Source: Rhodospirillaceae bacterium
Lineage (GTDB): Bacteria; Pseudomonadota; Alphaproteobacteria; Rhodospirillales; Rhodospirillaceae
Direction of reading: 5' to 3'
Assembly (NCBI GenBank): GCA_040219235.1
Contig: JAVJSV010000011.1
Location: 1,054,001-1,118,000 of the forward strand
Length of the DNA stretch: 64,000 nucleotides
Positions 7,846-16,452 of the stretch are shown one piece after another. A program made the translations under genes and the position numbers. Positions within the stretch are counted from its first letter, which is position 1. Each line of letters starts with the position of its first letter. Under the pieces are notes generated by a model. The model was given only the letters and a program-made list of their open reading frames with translations, ran no database searches and had not been told where the DNA came from.

Positions 7846-7937
7846 TGACGGGGACCAACGAGTTTCCCTGTTCCGGGTGAGAAGTGAAAACAGGCGGTTT
7901 GGCGTGTGACGTGCCGAATTACCTGGGGACCGGAACG

Positions 7938-8348
7938 ATGGATATAGGCAAGCTAAAAGTTTTCCAGATGGCGATGACCAAGATGGAATGGGCATCGCAG
8001 CGCCAAAAACTTTTGTCGCAAAATGTCGTGAATGCGAATACGCCAGGCTATGCGCCGCAGGATCTTAAGTCTTTTGATTTCAAGAAAACCTTGCGGTCCG
8101 CTGCGCCCGTGCAAGTCGCGATGACCAATCCGATGCATTCAAAAGGAACCATTCCAGAGCAGGAAACCTTCCGCAATCGTGAGGTGCGCCGGAATTTTGA
8201 AGTTTCCCCAGATGGCAACCAAGTCATTCTTGAAGAGCAGATGCAAAAAGTTGGATCAACACGCAGTCAGTACAATCAGGCGATCACATTGATGAACTCG
8301 CATATGAAAATGTTGAAGATGGCCCTCGGTAAGGGCGGCGGAGCATAA
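7938..8348 (+). CDS. flgB: flagellar proximal rod protein FlgB
   Basis: FlgB forms part of the proximal rod that crosses the periplasm. With the start at the ATG at 7938 the protein has 136 residues, the usual size, beginning MDIGKLKVFQMAMTKMEWAS. The rod signature follows: RQKLLSQNVVNANTPGYAP, then the C-terminal heptad region ending HMKMLKMALGKG. The frame is open to 7884, but that extension is not FlgB-like. It is first in the operon flgB-flgC-fliE-fliQ-fliR-flhB-cckA and is probably controlled from the CtrA box upstream. Confidence 0.94.
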   Translation: MDIGKLKVFQMAMTKMEWASQRQKLLSQNVVNANTPGYAPQDLKSFDFKKTLRSAAPVQVAMTNPMHSKGTIPEQETFRNREVRRNFEVSPDGNQVILEEQMQKVGSTRSQYNQAITLMNSHMKMLKMALGKGGGA

Positions 8349-8354
8349 AGGTAA

Positions 8355-8771
8355 ATGACCATGGATAATCTCAGCGCCAGTTCAGAAATTGCCGCACAAG
8401 GCATGAAGGCCCAAGCAACGCGTTTGCGTGTGATTTCGGAAAATTTAGCCAACGCCAACTCAACCTCGGAAGTCCCGGGGGGCGAGCCTTATCGACGAAA
8501 ACTTCTGACATTCCGTAATACGCTGGATCGCGAGCTAGAGGCCAACACAGTTACTGTAAAACGCATCTATGACGACCAATCGGAACTGGGCGTTAAATAT
8601 GACCCAGCACACCCTGCGGCCGATGAAAATGGTTATGTTCTGACGCCAAACGTAAATCCACTCATTGAAATGATGGATATGCGTGAGGCGCAACGATCTT
8701 ACGAAGCCAACCTGAACGTGATCACAGCATCGCGGGAAATGGTTGCCAAAACTCTAGAACTTCTGCGCTAG
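8355..8771 (+). CDS. flgC: flagellar proximal rod protein FlgC
   Basis: FlgC is a 138-residue rod subunit. The N-terminal rod motif is RLRVISENLANANSTSEVPG, followed by PYRRKLLTFR. The C-terminal region carries GYVLTPNVNPLIEMMDMREA and ends with the amphipathic helix YEANLNVITASREMVAKTLELL, all typical of FlgC. It starts 6 bases after flgB. A second in-frame ATG at 8361 is equally acceptable as a start. Confidence 0.95.
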   Translation: MTMDNLSASSEIAAQGMKAQATRLRVISENLANANSTSEVPGGEPYRRKLLTFRNTLDRELEANTVTVKRIYDDQSELGVKYDPAHPAADENGYVLTPNVNPLIEMMDMREAQRSYEANLNVITASREMVAKTLELLR

Positions 8772-8850
8772 GCCATGACAGAGCGTAAACCGCGCTTAAA
8801 AGCGGGACGCTCAAGATGAACAAAACACTTAGATAACCCCGGAGGGGACA

Positions 8851-9165
8851 ATGACCATAGATTTCAATACGGCTGTCAGTGCGTACAAAGAAGCTGCCGC
8901 TTCGGTAAGTGGGGCCGGTGGTGGCGTCACTCCGCCGGGCAAGTCAGATGGGTCTTTTGTGAATATGGTGAAGGATTCTCTTGATTCAGCTATGGAAATA
9001 AACAAACACGCTGAACAAGTGACAATGGCAAGAATCGCAGGCGAAGCAAGCACCATGGATGTGGTGACGGCTGTGGCGAGTGCCCAGCATACCTTAGAAA
9101 CAGTTGTCGCTGTGCGGGACAAAGTCCTCCAAGCCTATCAGGAAGTTCTTAGGATGCCGATCTAA
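8851..9165 (+). CDS. fliE: flagellar hook-basal body protein FliE
   Basis: FliE links the MS ring and export gate to the rod. The 104-residue length is normal. The family pattern is visible in the C-terminal half: SFVNMVKDSLDSAMEINKHA, then MDVVTAVASAQHTLETVVAV and the end RDKVLQAYQEVLRMPI. The N-terminal third is Gly/Ala/Pro-rich and variable, as usual. A good ribosome binding site, CCGGAGGGGA, precedes the ATG. It lies between flgC and fliQ. Confidence 0.95.
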   Translation: MTIDFNTAVSAYKEAAASVSGAGGGVTPPGKSDGSFVNMVKDSLDSAMEINKHAEQVTMARIAGEASTMDVVTAVASAQHTLETVVAVRDKVLQAYQEVLRMPI

Positions 9166-9200
9166 CGTCATTTGAGCCTGCCATACCTGGAGATCTAAAA

Positions 9201-9467
9201 ATGAACGAAGTCGAAGTGATCGATATTGGCAGGGATGCGGTTTTTACCATGCTCAAAGTAGCCGGGCCGATTCTGTTGGTGGGCTTAACTGTTGGGTTAA
9301 CTGTATCGGTCTTCCAGACGCTGACCCATATCCAAGAAATGACATTGACGTTTATTCCAAAGATCACTGCCGTGTTCACATCACTGATATTTTTTATGCC
9401 ATGGATGTTGACCCAGCTCACGGAGTTTACGCAAAGAATTATGGATAAAATCATATCTTTGCCATAG
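9201..9467 (+). CDS. fliQ: flagellar export gate protein FliQ
   Basis: FliQ is a two-helix membrane subunit of the type III export gate. The protein has 88 residues with hydrophobic segments at about 17-37 (PILLVGLTVGLTVSVFQTLT) and 50-72 (ITAVFTSLIFFMPWMLTQLT). The family block QTLTHIQEMTLTFIPK joins them. It is preceded by fliE and followed 50 bases later by fliR, the usual order. Confidence 0.96.
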   Translation: MNEVEVIDIGRDAVFTMLKVAGPILLVGLTVGLTVSVFQTLTHIQEMTLTFIPKITAVFTSLIFFMPWMLTQLTEFTQRIMDKIISLP

Positions 9468-9517
9468 CAAGGCTGTGGTGGCCCTGATGCCCTGGCTAGC
9501 CAATTTAAGGCGCATTC

Positions 9518-10294
9518 ATGTTAAGTGATTTGCTCGTCATAAACGTGTTTCACTTCTTACTAGTGTTCGCACGTTTAGGAGTGGTTTTTTTGCTTATGCC
9601 AGGTATTTCTGCTGGCTACATACCCGTCAGGATTCGCCTCATCCTGGCTCTTTTAGTGACCTTACTGACTCTGCCTCTGGTGCAGCAATACCTTCCGGAG
9701 CAACCAGAATCTTCTGGCCTCCTTGTCAAGCTGATCTTTCTTGAAATGATGGTGGGGGCGTTTATTGGCGCTATTATTCAGACTGTAATGGCGGCTTTGG
9801 ACCTTGCTGGCCTCAAAATAAGTCAGGCTGTTGGCCTGATGAACGCCTTCGTAGATGATCCAGTGAGTGATACCCAAAGCGCGATTATTATCGGCTTTCT
9901 AAACATGATTGTTGTTATTCTTATTTTCTCGACCGGCCTTCATGCTTTGATGATCATGGCAATCGTCGATAGTTATACTTTAATGATGCCGAACGATCCG
10001 CTGATGACCGGCGACATGCTCAACATGTTGGCATCAGCTTTGACTGAGGCTTTTCACGTTGGAACACGTCTGGCGTCACCATTTCTGGTATACTCATTGG
10101 TGTTTCAGGTGACGATGGGCATTATGTCGCGATTGTCGCCTCAAATGAATGTCTTTTTTGTCGCGTTGCCGATCCAACTTTTGCTGGGTTTTGCCCTACT
10201 TACGATCGCTTTGCCAGCGATTATGATGACGTTCTTGCATTACTTCGAGAGCAATCTGATCGCGCTTCTGTTACCAGGAGTAAACGGTGTCTGA
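9518..10294 (+). CDS. fliR: flagellar export gate protein FliR
   Basis: FliR is a polytopic membrane protein of 258 residues that completes the FliPQR export channel. Recognisable stretches are FARLGVVFLLMPGISAGYIP near the N-terminus, GLKISQAVGLMNAFVDDP in the middle, and the C-terminal LSPQMNVFFVALPIQLLLGF. At least six hydrophobic segments are apparent. Its end overlaps flhB by 8 bases, showing translational coupling. Confidence 0.96.
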   Translation: MLSDLLVINVFHFLLVFARLGVVFLLMPGISAGYIPVRIRLILALLVTLLTLPLVQQYLPEQPESSGLLVKLIFLEMMVGAFIGAIIQTVMAALDLAGLKISQAVGLMNAFVDDPVSDTQSAIIIGFLNMIVVILIFSTGLHALMIMAIVDSYTLMMPNDPLMTGDMLNMLASALTEAFHVGTRLASPFLVYSLVFQVTMGIMSRLSPQMNVFFVALPIQLLLGFALLTIALPAIMMTFLHYFESNLIALLLPGVNGV

Positions 10295-11360
10295 CGATAA
10301 AGACTCAAAAACAGAGCAGCCGACCGCGAAGAAAAAGGGCAAGGCGCGGAACGACGGCAATGTCCCACAGCATCAGGAGTTAAAAACCTTTTCAATGCTT
10401 CTGGCGGGCTTGGTGGTGATTGGCCTAATCGCGCCTCAATTGGCTGCTGATATGGCTGATTTTCTGAAGATATTTTTGCAGAGACCACACACCCTTTCTC
10501 TGGAAGCGGAGGGGGTTCGGTATCTTATTTTTAATGCAGGTCTCAAGGTTGCGGGATTGCTGGCCTTTGCTATGGCTATCTTTGTCGTCGCTGCGATAGT
10601 TCCACCGCTCTACGTAAACGGGTTTATGTGGACCCCAAAAAAGATGGAGATGAAGCTCTCAACATTGAGCCCGATCGCAGGTGTAAAAAGATTTATCTCT
10701 ACCCAGACACTCGTGGAGTTTGGAAAAAGCCTGGCAAAGATTACTGTCGTCGCTATTCTTGTTGCTTTCGTCGTCATTCCTTTGTTCCGCCACCCAGACC
10801 AATTGGTTGACCGGGACCTAATGATAACTTTGGGAGAGATTCACTGGCTCGTCATCATTGTACTGTTCCTGGTTGTGTTATTTATGGGGCTGATCGGCAT
10901 TATCGATTTGACCTATCAAAAGTGGCATCACAACGAAAAACTCAAGATGACCAAGCAGGAAGTCAAAGACGAGAGAAAGAATGCCGAAGGTGATCCCAAG
11001 ATTAAGGCCCGTATTCGAAATATTCGGATGCAAAGACATCGCCAAAACATGATCGCGAATGTCCAACGCGCGAGTGTGGTTATTACTAATCCAACGCACT
11101 ATGCCGTAGCCTTGAGATACGAAATGGATGATATGCATGCGCCCGTATTGGTTGCGAAGGGAGTGGATTATCTTGCCCAGCGCATCCGACAGGCCGCTGA
11201 TGAGCATGAGGTGCCTATTGTAGAAAACCCGCCGCTCGCTCGTGCTCTATATGCTGCCGTGGAAGTTGATCAAGAAATCCCGCCGGAGCACTATAAGGCT
11301 GTTGCCGAGGTTATCGGTTACGTCATGCAGTTAAAGGGCAAGGTTGCGCGCGCATCTTAA
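10287..11360 (+). CDS. flhB: flagellar export switch protein FlhB
   Basis: FlhB has 357 residues: four membrane helices in the first ~210 residues, then a cytoplasmic domain that changes export specificity after self-cleavage. The start SDDKDSKTEQPTAKKKGKAR is typical of the family. The cleavage motif NPTH is at residues 268-271 within VVITNPTHYAVALRYE, close to N269 of Salmonella FlhB. The export-switch core PVLVAKGVDYLAQRIRQAAD follows. It overlaps fliR at its start and cckA at its end. Confidence 0.97.
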   Translation: MSDDKDSKTEQPTAKKKGKARNDGNVPQHQELKTFSMLLAGLVVIGLIAPQLAADMADFLKIFLQRPHTLSLEAEGVRYLIFNAGLKVAGLLAFAMAIFVVAAIVPPLYVNGFMWTPKKMEMKLSTLSPIAGVKRFISTQTLVEFGKSLAKITVVAILVAFVVIPLFRHPDQLVDRDLMITLGEIHWLVIIVLFLVVLFMGLIGIIDLTYQKWHHNEKLKMTKQEVKDERKNAEGDPKIKARIRNIRMQRHRQNMIANVQRASVVITNPTHYAVALRYEMDDMHAPVLVAKGVDYLAQRIRQAADEHEVPIVENPPLARALYAAVEVDQEIPPEHYKAVAEVIGYVMQLKGKVARAS

Positions 11361-13863
11361 ATCAATAATCGCTACCGCTCTTGCCATATTTGCGGTCATC
11401 GGTTTAGCAGTTAACGCCACAATTCCATTGGTTTCTTGGCCAGTTGTCGCTGTTGTTGCGTCTGCACTTTTTATCGTGCTGCCAGTGATGTACTGGTCCG
11501 ACCTCTCTTCGCCACCATCGCGTCAGCAACAGCTTAATACTGTTACCGCCGTTTTTGAGTCAGCGTCTGGACCTAGGCTCGTGACGGACGAGGAAGGGCA
11601 CGTACTTTATCAAAATGCATCCGGTCAAGAGTGGTTGGCGAACGACCGGCCAATAAGCCGGTTATCGCATCTAGCAGCTGAGGAATACGATGGGGGTGAA
11701 CTGGTTGAACGCCTGCGCCAGGCTATCGACTCAGGTTTGTCTGAGAAACTAGAAATTCCACTTCGTGGTGATATGCCAGAACCTGATTGGTATCAGATTT
11801 CTGTCCGGCCTATGGAGACCTTACCTGATTTATACATTTGGTCACTGGAAGACGTGACGGCACAGAGAGCCATCAATGATGTACTTAGCCGTGAGCGGCA
11901 AGACCTTGCTGACTTTCTCGACTTCATGCCAACGGGCGTTTACTCGGTTGATGTTGATGGTGCCTTTCACTATGTAAATCAGCGATTTGCCGAATGGCTT
12001 GGTTATACAGCTGACCAAATCATGGATCTCTCTTTAGATGACGTTTTGGCTGGCTCAAAACGTCCGGATCCAGACGGAGAATGGCAAGGACGGGTCCATT
12101 TTCGCTCGTTAAATGGCGACGTGATTGATGCGTTGGTGTTTCAAGGGACCTATGATGATGCTGGTGTGACGCGGACCAGATCGCTGATCATGCGCGATGT
12201 CAGCGAAGTGACTCAAACACGGCAGGATTTAAATTCCTCTGGATTCCGGAGTTTGCTCGATTCCGCGCCAGTCGCGACAGCCTTAACAGAGGCCGATGGG
12301 ACGATCAGCGATTGCAACCGGTCATTTGCACAATTGGTCGCTCGCGAGAGAGAGGCGGTCATTGGGTCATCTCTGTCAGACTTTCTTATAGATGATGATC
12401 ACCGTGTTTTTCGCAGCGAGTTTGATCGTCTTGTTGATGGACGATCTGACAGCGCGCAGGTCGATGTGCGGCTTGTGCAAGCGGCAGGCAATACGTCAAA
12501 ACAAGTTTCAATATTCTTAGGGCCATTATCAGGCGCGGCAGCATCCGCAGCAGGAGAAGTGGATGGGGCTGTAGTTCATGTGATTGACACTACGGAACAA
12601 AAGAACTTGGAAGTGCAATTTGCACAAGCACAGAAGATGCAGGCCATGGGTCAATTGGCGGGTGGAGTCGCCCATGATTTTAATAACTTGCTGACCGCAA
12701 TGATCGGCTTTTGTGATTTATTGCTGCAGCGCCATGCTGCGGGAGATCCATCTTTTGCCGATATTATGCAGATCAAACAGAATGCTAACCGGGCAGCTAA
12801 TCTGGTTAGACAGCTTCTTGCCTTTTCACGTAAACAGCCATTGCAGCCAAAAGAACTGAATTGCACTGATCACCTCACAGAACTCTCACATTTGCTAACG
12901 CGGCTCATTGGGGAATCCATAGAGTTTAACTTGGTACACGGACGTGATCTTGGGCTGGTTCGGGTTGATCCTGGGCAGTTTGATCAGATTATTATCAATC
13001 TTGCGGTCAATGCGCGAGATGCTATGGCTGGCGGTGGAACTTTAACAATTGCCACTGACACGCAAATCTTTGAAGCGCCGACTCAGTTGGGGGCTGAGCA
13101 AGTTCCTGCTGGTCGTTATGTAAAAATTTCTGTGACAGATACGGGCAATGGCATCGCCAGAGAGGATTTGGGGCGGATATTCGAGCCATTCTTTTCTACA
13201 AAACAGGAGACTCCGGGCGCAGGTACTGGATTAGGTCTCGCAACTGTTTACGGAATTGTGCGGCAAACTGGTGGCTTTATCTTTGTGGATTCTTCGCCCG
13301 GTCAAGGTGCCCAGTTTACGATTTACTTACCACGACTAGAGCCCGAGACGAGCGAGACGGGGGCGAGTGAGAAACCGGTTAATCTCTCAAGAAGAGTCGA
13401 ATTTCAATCGGACGAAGATCCTGTGGCGCTGGCCGGGAAAATTGGCGCTGCCCTTGCTAAAAGTCCAAGCAAAGGTGATCTCTCTGGCAGTGGAACCGTG
13501 CTTCTTGTAGAGGATGAAGACGCGGTTCGTGTGTTTGCTGCCAGAGCCCTGAAGAATAAGGGGTACGATGTTTTGGAAGCGCGTACGGGTGAGCAAGCCA
13601 TGGAGATGCTGCAAGAGGGGACCCCCTTGGACTTGTTGATTACTGATATGATGATGCCGGGGATGGATGGTGGAACGCTCGCACGTTTCGTGCGCGTCGA
13701 GAGACCGGAAGTTCGTATTATTTTAATCTCGGGTTATTCAGAGGAAGTTGCTCGGGGTGATGTCGTTGATAGTCCCGATATTCACTTCTTACCCAAACCG
13801 TTTAGTCTCGGGCAGTTGGCGACGAAGGTGAAAGATGTTTTAGCTGGTCCTTCCGGACAATAA
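11344..13863 (+). CDS. cckA: hybrid sensor histidine kinase CckA
   Basis: The protein has 839 residues. Two N-terminal membrane helices (about 8-25 and 30-50) are followed by PAS-like domains (roughly 70-180, 190-290 and 305-425). The HisKA box has the phosphorylated histidine at H444 in GGVAHDFNNLLTAMIGF. An HATPase domain has NLAVNARDAMAGGG and GTGLGLATVYGIV, and a C-terminal receiver has D768 in LLITDMMMPGMDGG. This is the CckA architecture: the kinase/phosphatase that phosphorylates CtrA through ChpT. It overlaps flhB by 17 bases; linkage of cckA to flhB fits coupled control of motility and cell cycle. Confidence 0.92.
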   Translation: MRAHLKSIIATALAIFAVIGLAVNATIPLVSWPVVAVVASALFIVLPVMYWSDLSSPPSRQQQLNTVTAVFESASGPRLVTDEEGHVLYQNASGQEWLANDRPISRLSHLAAEEYDGGELVERLRQAIDSGLSEKLEIPLRGDMPEPDWYQISVRPMETLPDLYIWSLEDVTAQRAINDVLSRERQDLADFLDFMPTGVYSVDVDGAFHYVNQRFAEWLGYTADQIMDLSLDDVLAGSKRPDPDGEWQGRVHFRSLNGDVIDALVFQGTYDDAGVTRTRSLIMRDVSEVTQTRQDLNSSGFRSLLDSAPVATALTEADGTISDCNRSFAQLVAREREAVIGSSLSDFLIDDDHRVFRSEFDRLVDGRSDSAQVDVRLVQAAGNTSKQVSIFLGPLSGAAASAAGEVDGAVVHVIDTTEQKNLEVQFAQAQKMQAMGQLAGGVAHDFNNLLTAMIGFCDLLLQRHAAGDPSFADIMQIKQNANRAANLVRQLLAFSRKQPLQPKELNCTDHLTELSHLLTRLIGESIEFNLVHGRDLGLVRVDPGQFDQIIINLAVNARDAMAGGGTLTIATDTQIFEAPTQLGAEQVPAGRYVKISVTDTGNGIAREDLGRIFEPFFSTKQETPGAGTGLGLATVYGIVRQTGGFIFVDSSPGQGAQFTIYLPRLEPETSETGASEKPVNLSRRVEFQSDEDPVALAGKIGAALAKSPSKGDLSGSGTVLLVEDEDAVRVFAARALKNKGYDVLEARTGEQAMEMLQEGTPLDLLITDMMMPGMDGGTLARFVRVERPEVRIILISGYSEEVARGDVVDSPDIHFLPKPFSLGQLATKVKDVLAGPSGQ

Positions 13864-13870
13864 CTCCAGC

Positions 13871-14005
13871 TTAATCTGCGGCGTCTTCTATGCGCTTGCC
13901 AGCACCCTGCATATCTTTACCTATACCTTCTAAGGTGTTGCATCCTGCAAGACCAAGCAAGCATCCAAATGCAACAGTTGTGATGATCAAGCGCAGCAAC
14001 GTCAT
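13871..14005 (-). CDS. entericidin-like small lipoprotein (first copy)
   Basis: A 44-residue reading frame begins MTLLRLIITTVAFGCLLGL, has a lipobox LAGC (lipidated C22), and continues NTLEGIGKDMQGAGKRIEDA. The pattern CNTxxGxGxDxxxxGxxIxxA is that of the entericidin A/B family, small membrane-attached lipoproteins first described in E. coli. It converges on cckA with only 7 bases between stops. A second copy lies just upstream on the same strand. The gene is short but the family match is clear. Confidence 0.8.
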   Translation of the reverse strand: MTLLRLIITTVAFGCLLGLAGCNTLEGIGKDMQGAGKRIEDAAD

Positions 14006-14088
14006 GCAAGCGTCCCCTTCGATAATTTTATCAGCTAAAAATTTTTGAGTTACATAAGCCCAGGAAGTAGAGAGGCAAAAGTAACAAT

Positions 14089-14220
14089 CTAATCCGCAGC
14101 TTCTTCCGTTGTCTTGCCAATAGATTGAATATCCTTACCCACACCTTGAACCGTGTTGCAGGCGCTGAGCCCCAATAAGGCTGTTAATGTAATAGCAATC
14201 AGAAAAGAAATTTTTGGCAT
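14089..14220 (-). CDS. entericidin-like small lipoprotein (second copy)
   Basis: A 43-residue frame begins MPKISFLIAITLTALLGLS, has lipobox LSAC, and continues NTVQGVGKDIQSIGKTTEEA. It is the same family as the 13871-14005 gene: the mature parts share CNT-x-x-G-x-GKD-x-Q-x-x-GK. The two are 83 bases apart in the same direction, so they probably arose by tandem duplication. In E. coli the pair was proposed as a toxin/antidote, but no such activity can be read from this sequence. Confidence 0.8.
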   Translation of the reverse strand: MPKISFLIAITLTALLGLSACNTVQGVGKDIQSIGKTTEEAAD

Positions 14221-14359
14221 TTTATGAGGCCCATAAAGTTTTGTAGACGAAATGATTAGCATTACAGCGCTACTGACTACAATAATTCAAAGCATTTTGA
14301 TGGTAATTGCCGGAAAAGCCTCCTCTAACCCTTTGTTTTTTATCAACTTCACGAATATT

Positions 14360-14374
14360 GTTCGCATAATGTTC
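14360..14374. promoter_or_regulatory. LexA (SOS) box before recA
   Basis: GTTC-GCATAAT-GTTC is an exact match to GTTC-N7-GTTC, the direct-repeat LexA operator of alphaproteobacteria. It lies 88 bases before the recA start codon, within the expected promoter zone. The remainder of the 241-base gap at 14221-14461 is AT-rich and ends in a strong ribosome binding site, GGAGGGAGG. Confidence 0.75.
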
Positions 14375-14461
14375 TTTTTTCTGGACAGAGAGAACAAAGT
14401 AAGTACATTGGTTTCCATTGCACACAGTTAACGACCAGATTAAACACGGAGGGAGGCTACG

Positions 14462-15559
14462 ATGGCCGAAGCAAATCTTAGGGTAGTGGAGAACAAGGGC
14501 GGCATGGATAAAACCAAGGCTCTGGATGCAGCTCTTTCGCAGATTGAGCGCTCCTTTGGTAAAGGCTCAATCATGCGTTTGGGCCAGCGCACCACGGCTA
14601 TCGACATTGAATCTATCCCAACGGGATCTCTTGGGCTTGATTTAGCACTTGGCATCGGTGGGCTTCCCCGTGGCCGGATTGTTGAGATCTATGGTCCGGA
14701 GAGTTCTGGTAAAACGACTCTCGCCTTACATGTTATTGCAGAAGCCCAAAAATTGGGCGGAACCTGTGCTTTTGTTGATGCAGAACATGCTCTTGATGCA
14801 GGATATGCCCGTAAACTTGGTGTTGATCTTGATGCGCTTCTGATTTCACAACCGGATGCCGGAGAACAGGCGCTTGAGATCTCTGATACTTTAGTGCGGT
14901 CTGGGGCAATTGATGTCCTCGTTGTTGACTCGGTTGCGGCGCTCACTCCTCGCGCTGAACTTGAGGGCGAGATGGGCGATCATCATGTTGGATTGCAGGC
15001 GCGTCTTATGAGTCAGGCTTTACGCAAGTTGACGGCCTCTGTTGCACGCTCCAACACCATGATCATCTTCATCAACCAAATTCGCATGAAGATTGGCGTT
15101 ATGTTTGGTAATCCAGAAACGACAACGGGCGGGAATGCCCTTAAGTTTTATGCGTCCGTTCGTCTCGACATTCGCCGGATTGGCCAAATTAAAGATCGCG
15201 ATGAAGTTGTGGGGAACCAAACACGAATCAAGGTGGTGAAGAATAAGGTGGCCCCGCCATTCAAGCAGGTTGAGTTTGATATTATGTATGGCGAGGGCGT
15301 GTCTAAGATGGGCGAGTTGCTCGACCTTGGCGTCAAGGCTGGTATTGTTGAAAAATCTGGATCTTGGTTCTCTTGCAATTCAGAGCGCATAGGCCAAGGC
15401 CGAGAGAACGCTAAGACATTTTTAAGAGAGCATCCTGATATGGCGGCTGAAATTGAGCGCCAAATTCGCGTCAACGCCGGCCTGATTGCCGACACTATGA
15501 TCGGTGAAGTTGAGCTCCCTAACCATGAAGATGAGTCTGAAGCGCCAGCTGCAGAGTAG
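14462..15559 (+). CDS. recA: recombinase RecA
   Basis: RecA forms nucleoprotein filaments for strand exchange and stimulates LexA self-cleavage. The 365-residue protein has the Walker A motif GPESSGKTT at residues 78-86, the Walker B-type strand [14 protein letters not shown], and the DNA-binding loop regions [20 protein letters not shown] and [20 protein letters not shown]. The C-terminal end is acidic ([17 protein letters not shown]), as usual. A LexA box precedes it and hairpins follow. alaS lies further downstream, a common alphaproteobacterial neighbourhood. Confidence 0.99.
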   Translation: MAEANLRVVENKGGMDKTKALDAALSQIERSFGKGSIMRLGQRTTAIDIESIPTGSLGLDLALGIGGLPRGRIVEIYGPESSGKTTLALHVIAEAQKLGGTCAFVDAEHALDAGYARKLGVDLDALLISQPDAGEQALEISDTLVRSGAIDVLVVDSVAALTPRAELEGEMGDHHVGLQARLMSQALRKLTASVARSNTMIIFINQIRMKIGVMFGNPETTTGGNALKFYASVRLDIRRIGQIKDRDEVVGNQTRIKVVKNKVAPPFKQVEFDIMYGEGVSKMGELLDLGVKAGIVEKSGSWFSCNSERIGQGRENAKTFLREHPDMAAEIERQIRVNAGLIADTMIGEVELPNHEDESEAPAAE

Positions 15560-15584
15560 AATACCCGACCCCCTCGGGTCCTTG

Positions 15585-15614
15585 CAGCGGCGAAGCCCCC
15601 TCAGTTCGCCGCTG
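15585..15614 (+). terminator. first hairpin after recA
   Basis: CAGCGGCGAA (15585-15594) and TTCGCCGCTG (15605-15614) form a perfect 10-base stem around a 10-base loop. There is no T-run directly after it. It stands just before a second hairpin with a T-run, so it may be an accessory structure rather than the terminator itself. Confidence 0.5.
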
Positions 15615-15625
15615 TCCTTCCTCGG

Positions 15626-15662
15626 AACAGCAGTGTCCTCTCCTTAGGCCACTGCTGTTTTG
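15626..15662 (+). terminator. Rho-independent terminator of recA
   Basis: AACAGCAGTG (15626-15635) pairs perfectly with CACTGCTGTT (15650-15659); the 3' arm runs into TTTTGCG. The position 67 bases after the recA stop and before an independent gene fits an intrinsic terminator. Confidence 0.7.
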
Positions 15663-15772
15663 CGTTAAGGGCGTGTTTTGTCAAAGGCTTGCATATAAAC
15701 AAGCCTTCACTCAGACTCTTGTGATCACGTCAATGACTGGCGAAGACTGCCATGCGTTAAAGGAATTTTTGA

Positions 15773-16246
15773 ATGAGCAAGTTTGACAGAGCCTATTATC
15801 AGAAACTTGTTGAAGACGACTATTTTGGCAATGTTATGAAAGAAGATATTTTAGCAGCTTGCGCCTGTTTCACTAAAGATTCCGAAGTCGTTATTTATCA
15901 TGGTGATAACGAGGTCCGCCGTTTTTATGGCTCTCCTAAGGGAGATCAATTGCCATTGAAGGTGTTTTACGATCATCTTCTTGGCAACTATGACGCATTG
16001 TTTGAGCATTTTGAGCATACTGTAGATGTCGAGATGCAGCGCTGTGCTGCCAATTTTCTGGTCACGCTGACACCTAAACCAGGCTCAGCCTATGAGGACA
16101 CAGGAACGCTTACATTAAATAACTCGAATTTCTTTCGCTGCCGCGCTGGCAAGATTTATTACATGGTCATTTATTATGCTAACCCCACTTTAGGGGCTAA
16201 ATTAGGAACTCAGACTGCAAGCCCGACTGGGTTTCCTAAAAAATAG
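15773..16246 (+). CDS. NTF2/SnoaL-like fold protein
   Basis: The product has 157 residues and is soluble, with no signal peptide. The pattern is that of a cone-shaped NTF2-like domain: an N-terminal helix (YYQKLVEDDYFGNVMKED) followed by ILAACACFTKDSEVVIYHGD, a helical insert with FYDHLLGNYDALF, and closing strands NSNFFRCRAGKIYYMVIYY. Such proteins may be small-ligand isomerases, hydrolases or simple binding proteins. No catalytic residue set could be assigned. It stands alone between the recA terminator and alaS, with ribosome binding site AAAGGAA before the ATG. Confidence 0.6.
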   Translation: MSKFDRAYYQKLVEDDYFGNVMKEDILAACACFTKDSEVVIYHGDNEVRRFYGSPKGDQLPLKVFYDHLLGNYDALFEHFEHTVDVEMQRCAANFLVTLTPKPGSAYEDTGTLTLNNSNFFRCRAGKIYYMVIYYANPTLGAKLGTQTASPTGFPKK

Positions 16247-16452
16247 TGTAATTCCCCTAAATACTGACGGTGCTTAGCATTGCGGGAGCATATAGTTATT
16301 AGCCGTATTGATGAGCGTTTCTGGACAGTATTGATGTGAAGCGTTAAAACCCAGGTTTTCTGGCTATTAATAGCCATATCCTTGAGTGTCTATGGATAGA
16401 GTTTGCCAGAACTTAGCGCGATAGCGTGAGTTCCTTTGTAGTGATGGATGTT

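Noticed and set aside
14428-14443. A TTAA...TTAA pair just before recA, possible CtrA box
   Set aside because: The spacing is 8 bases, not 7, so it does not match the CtrA motif.
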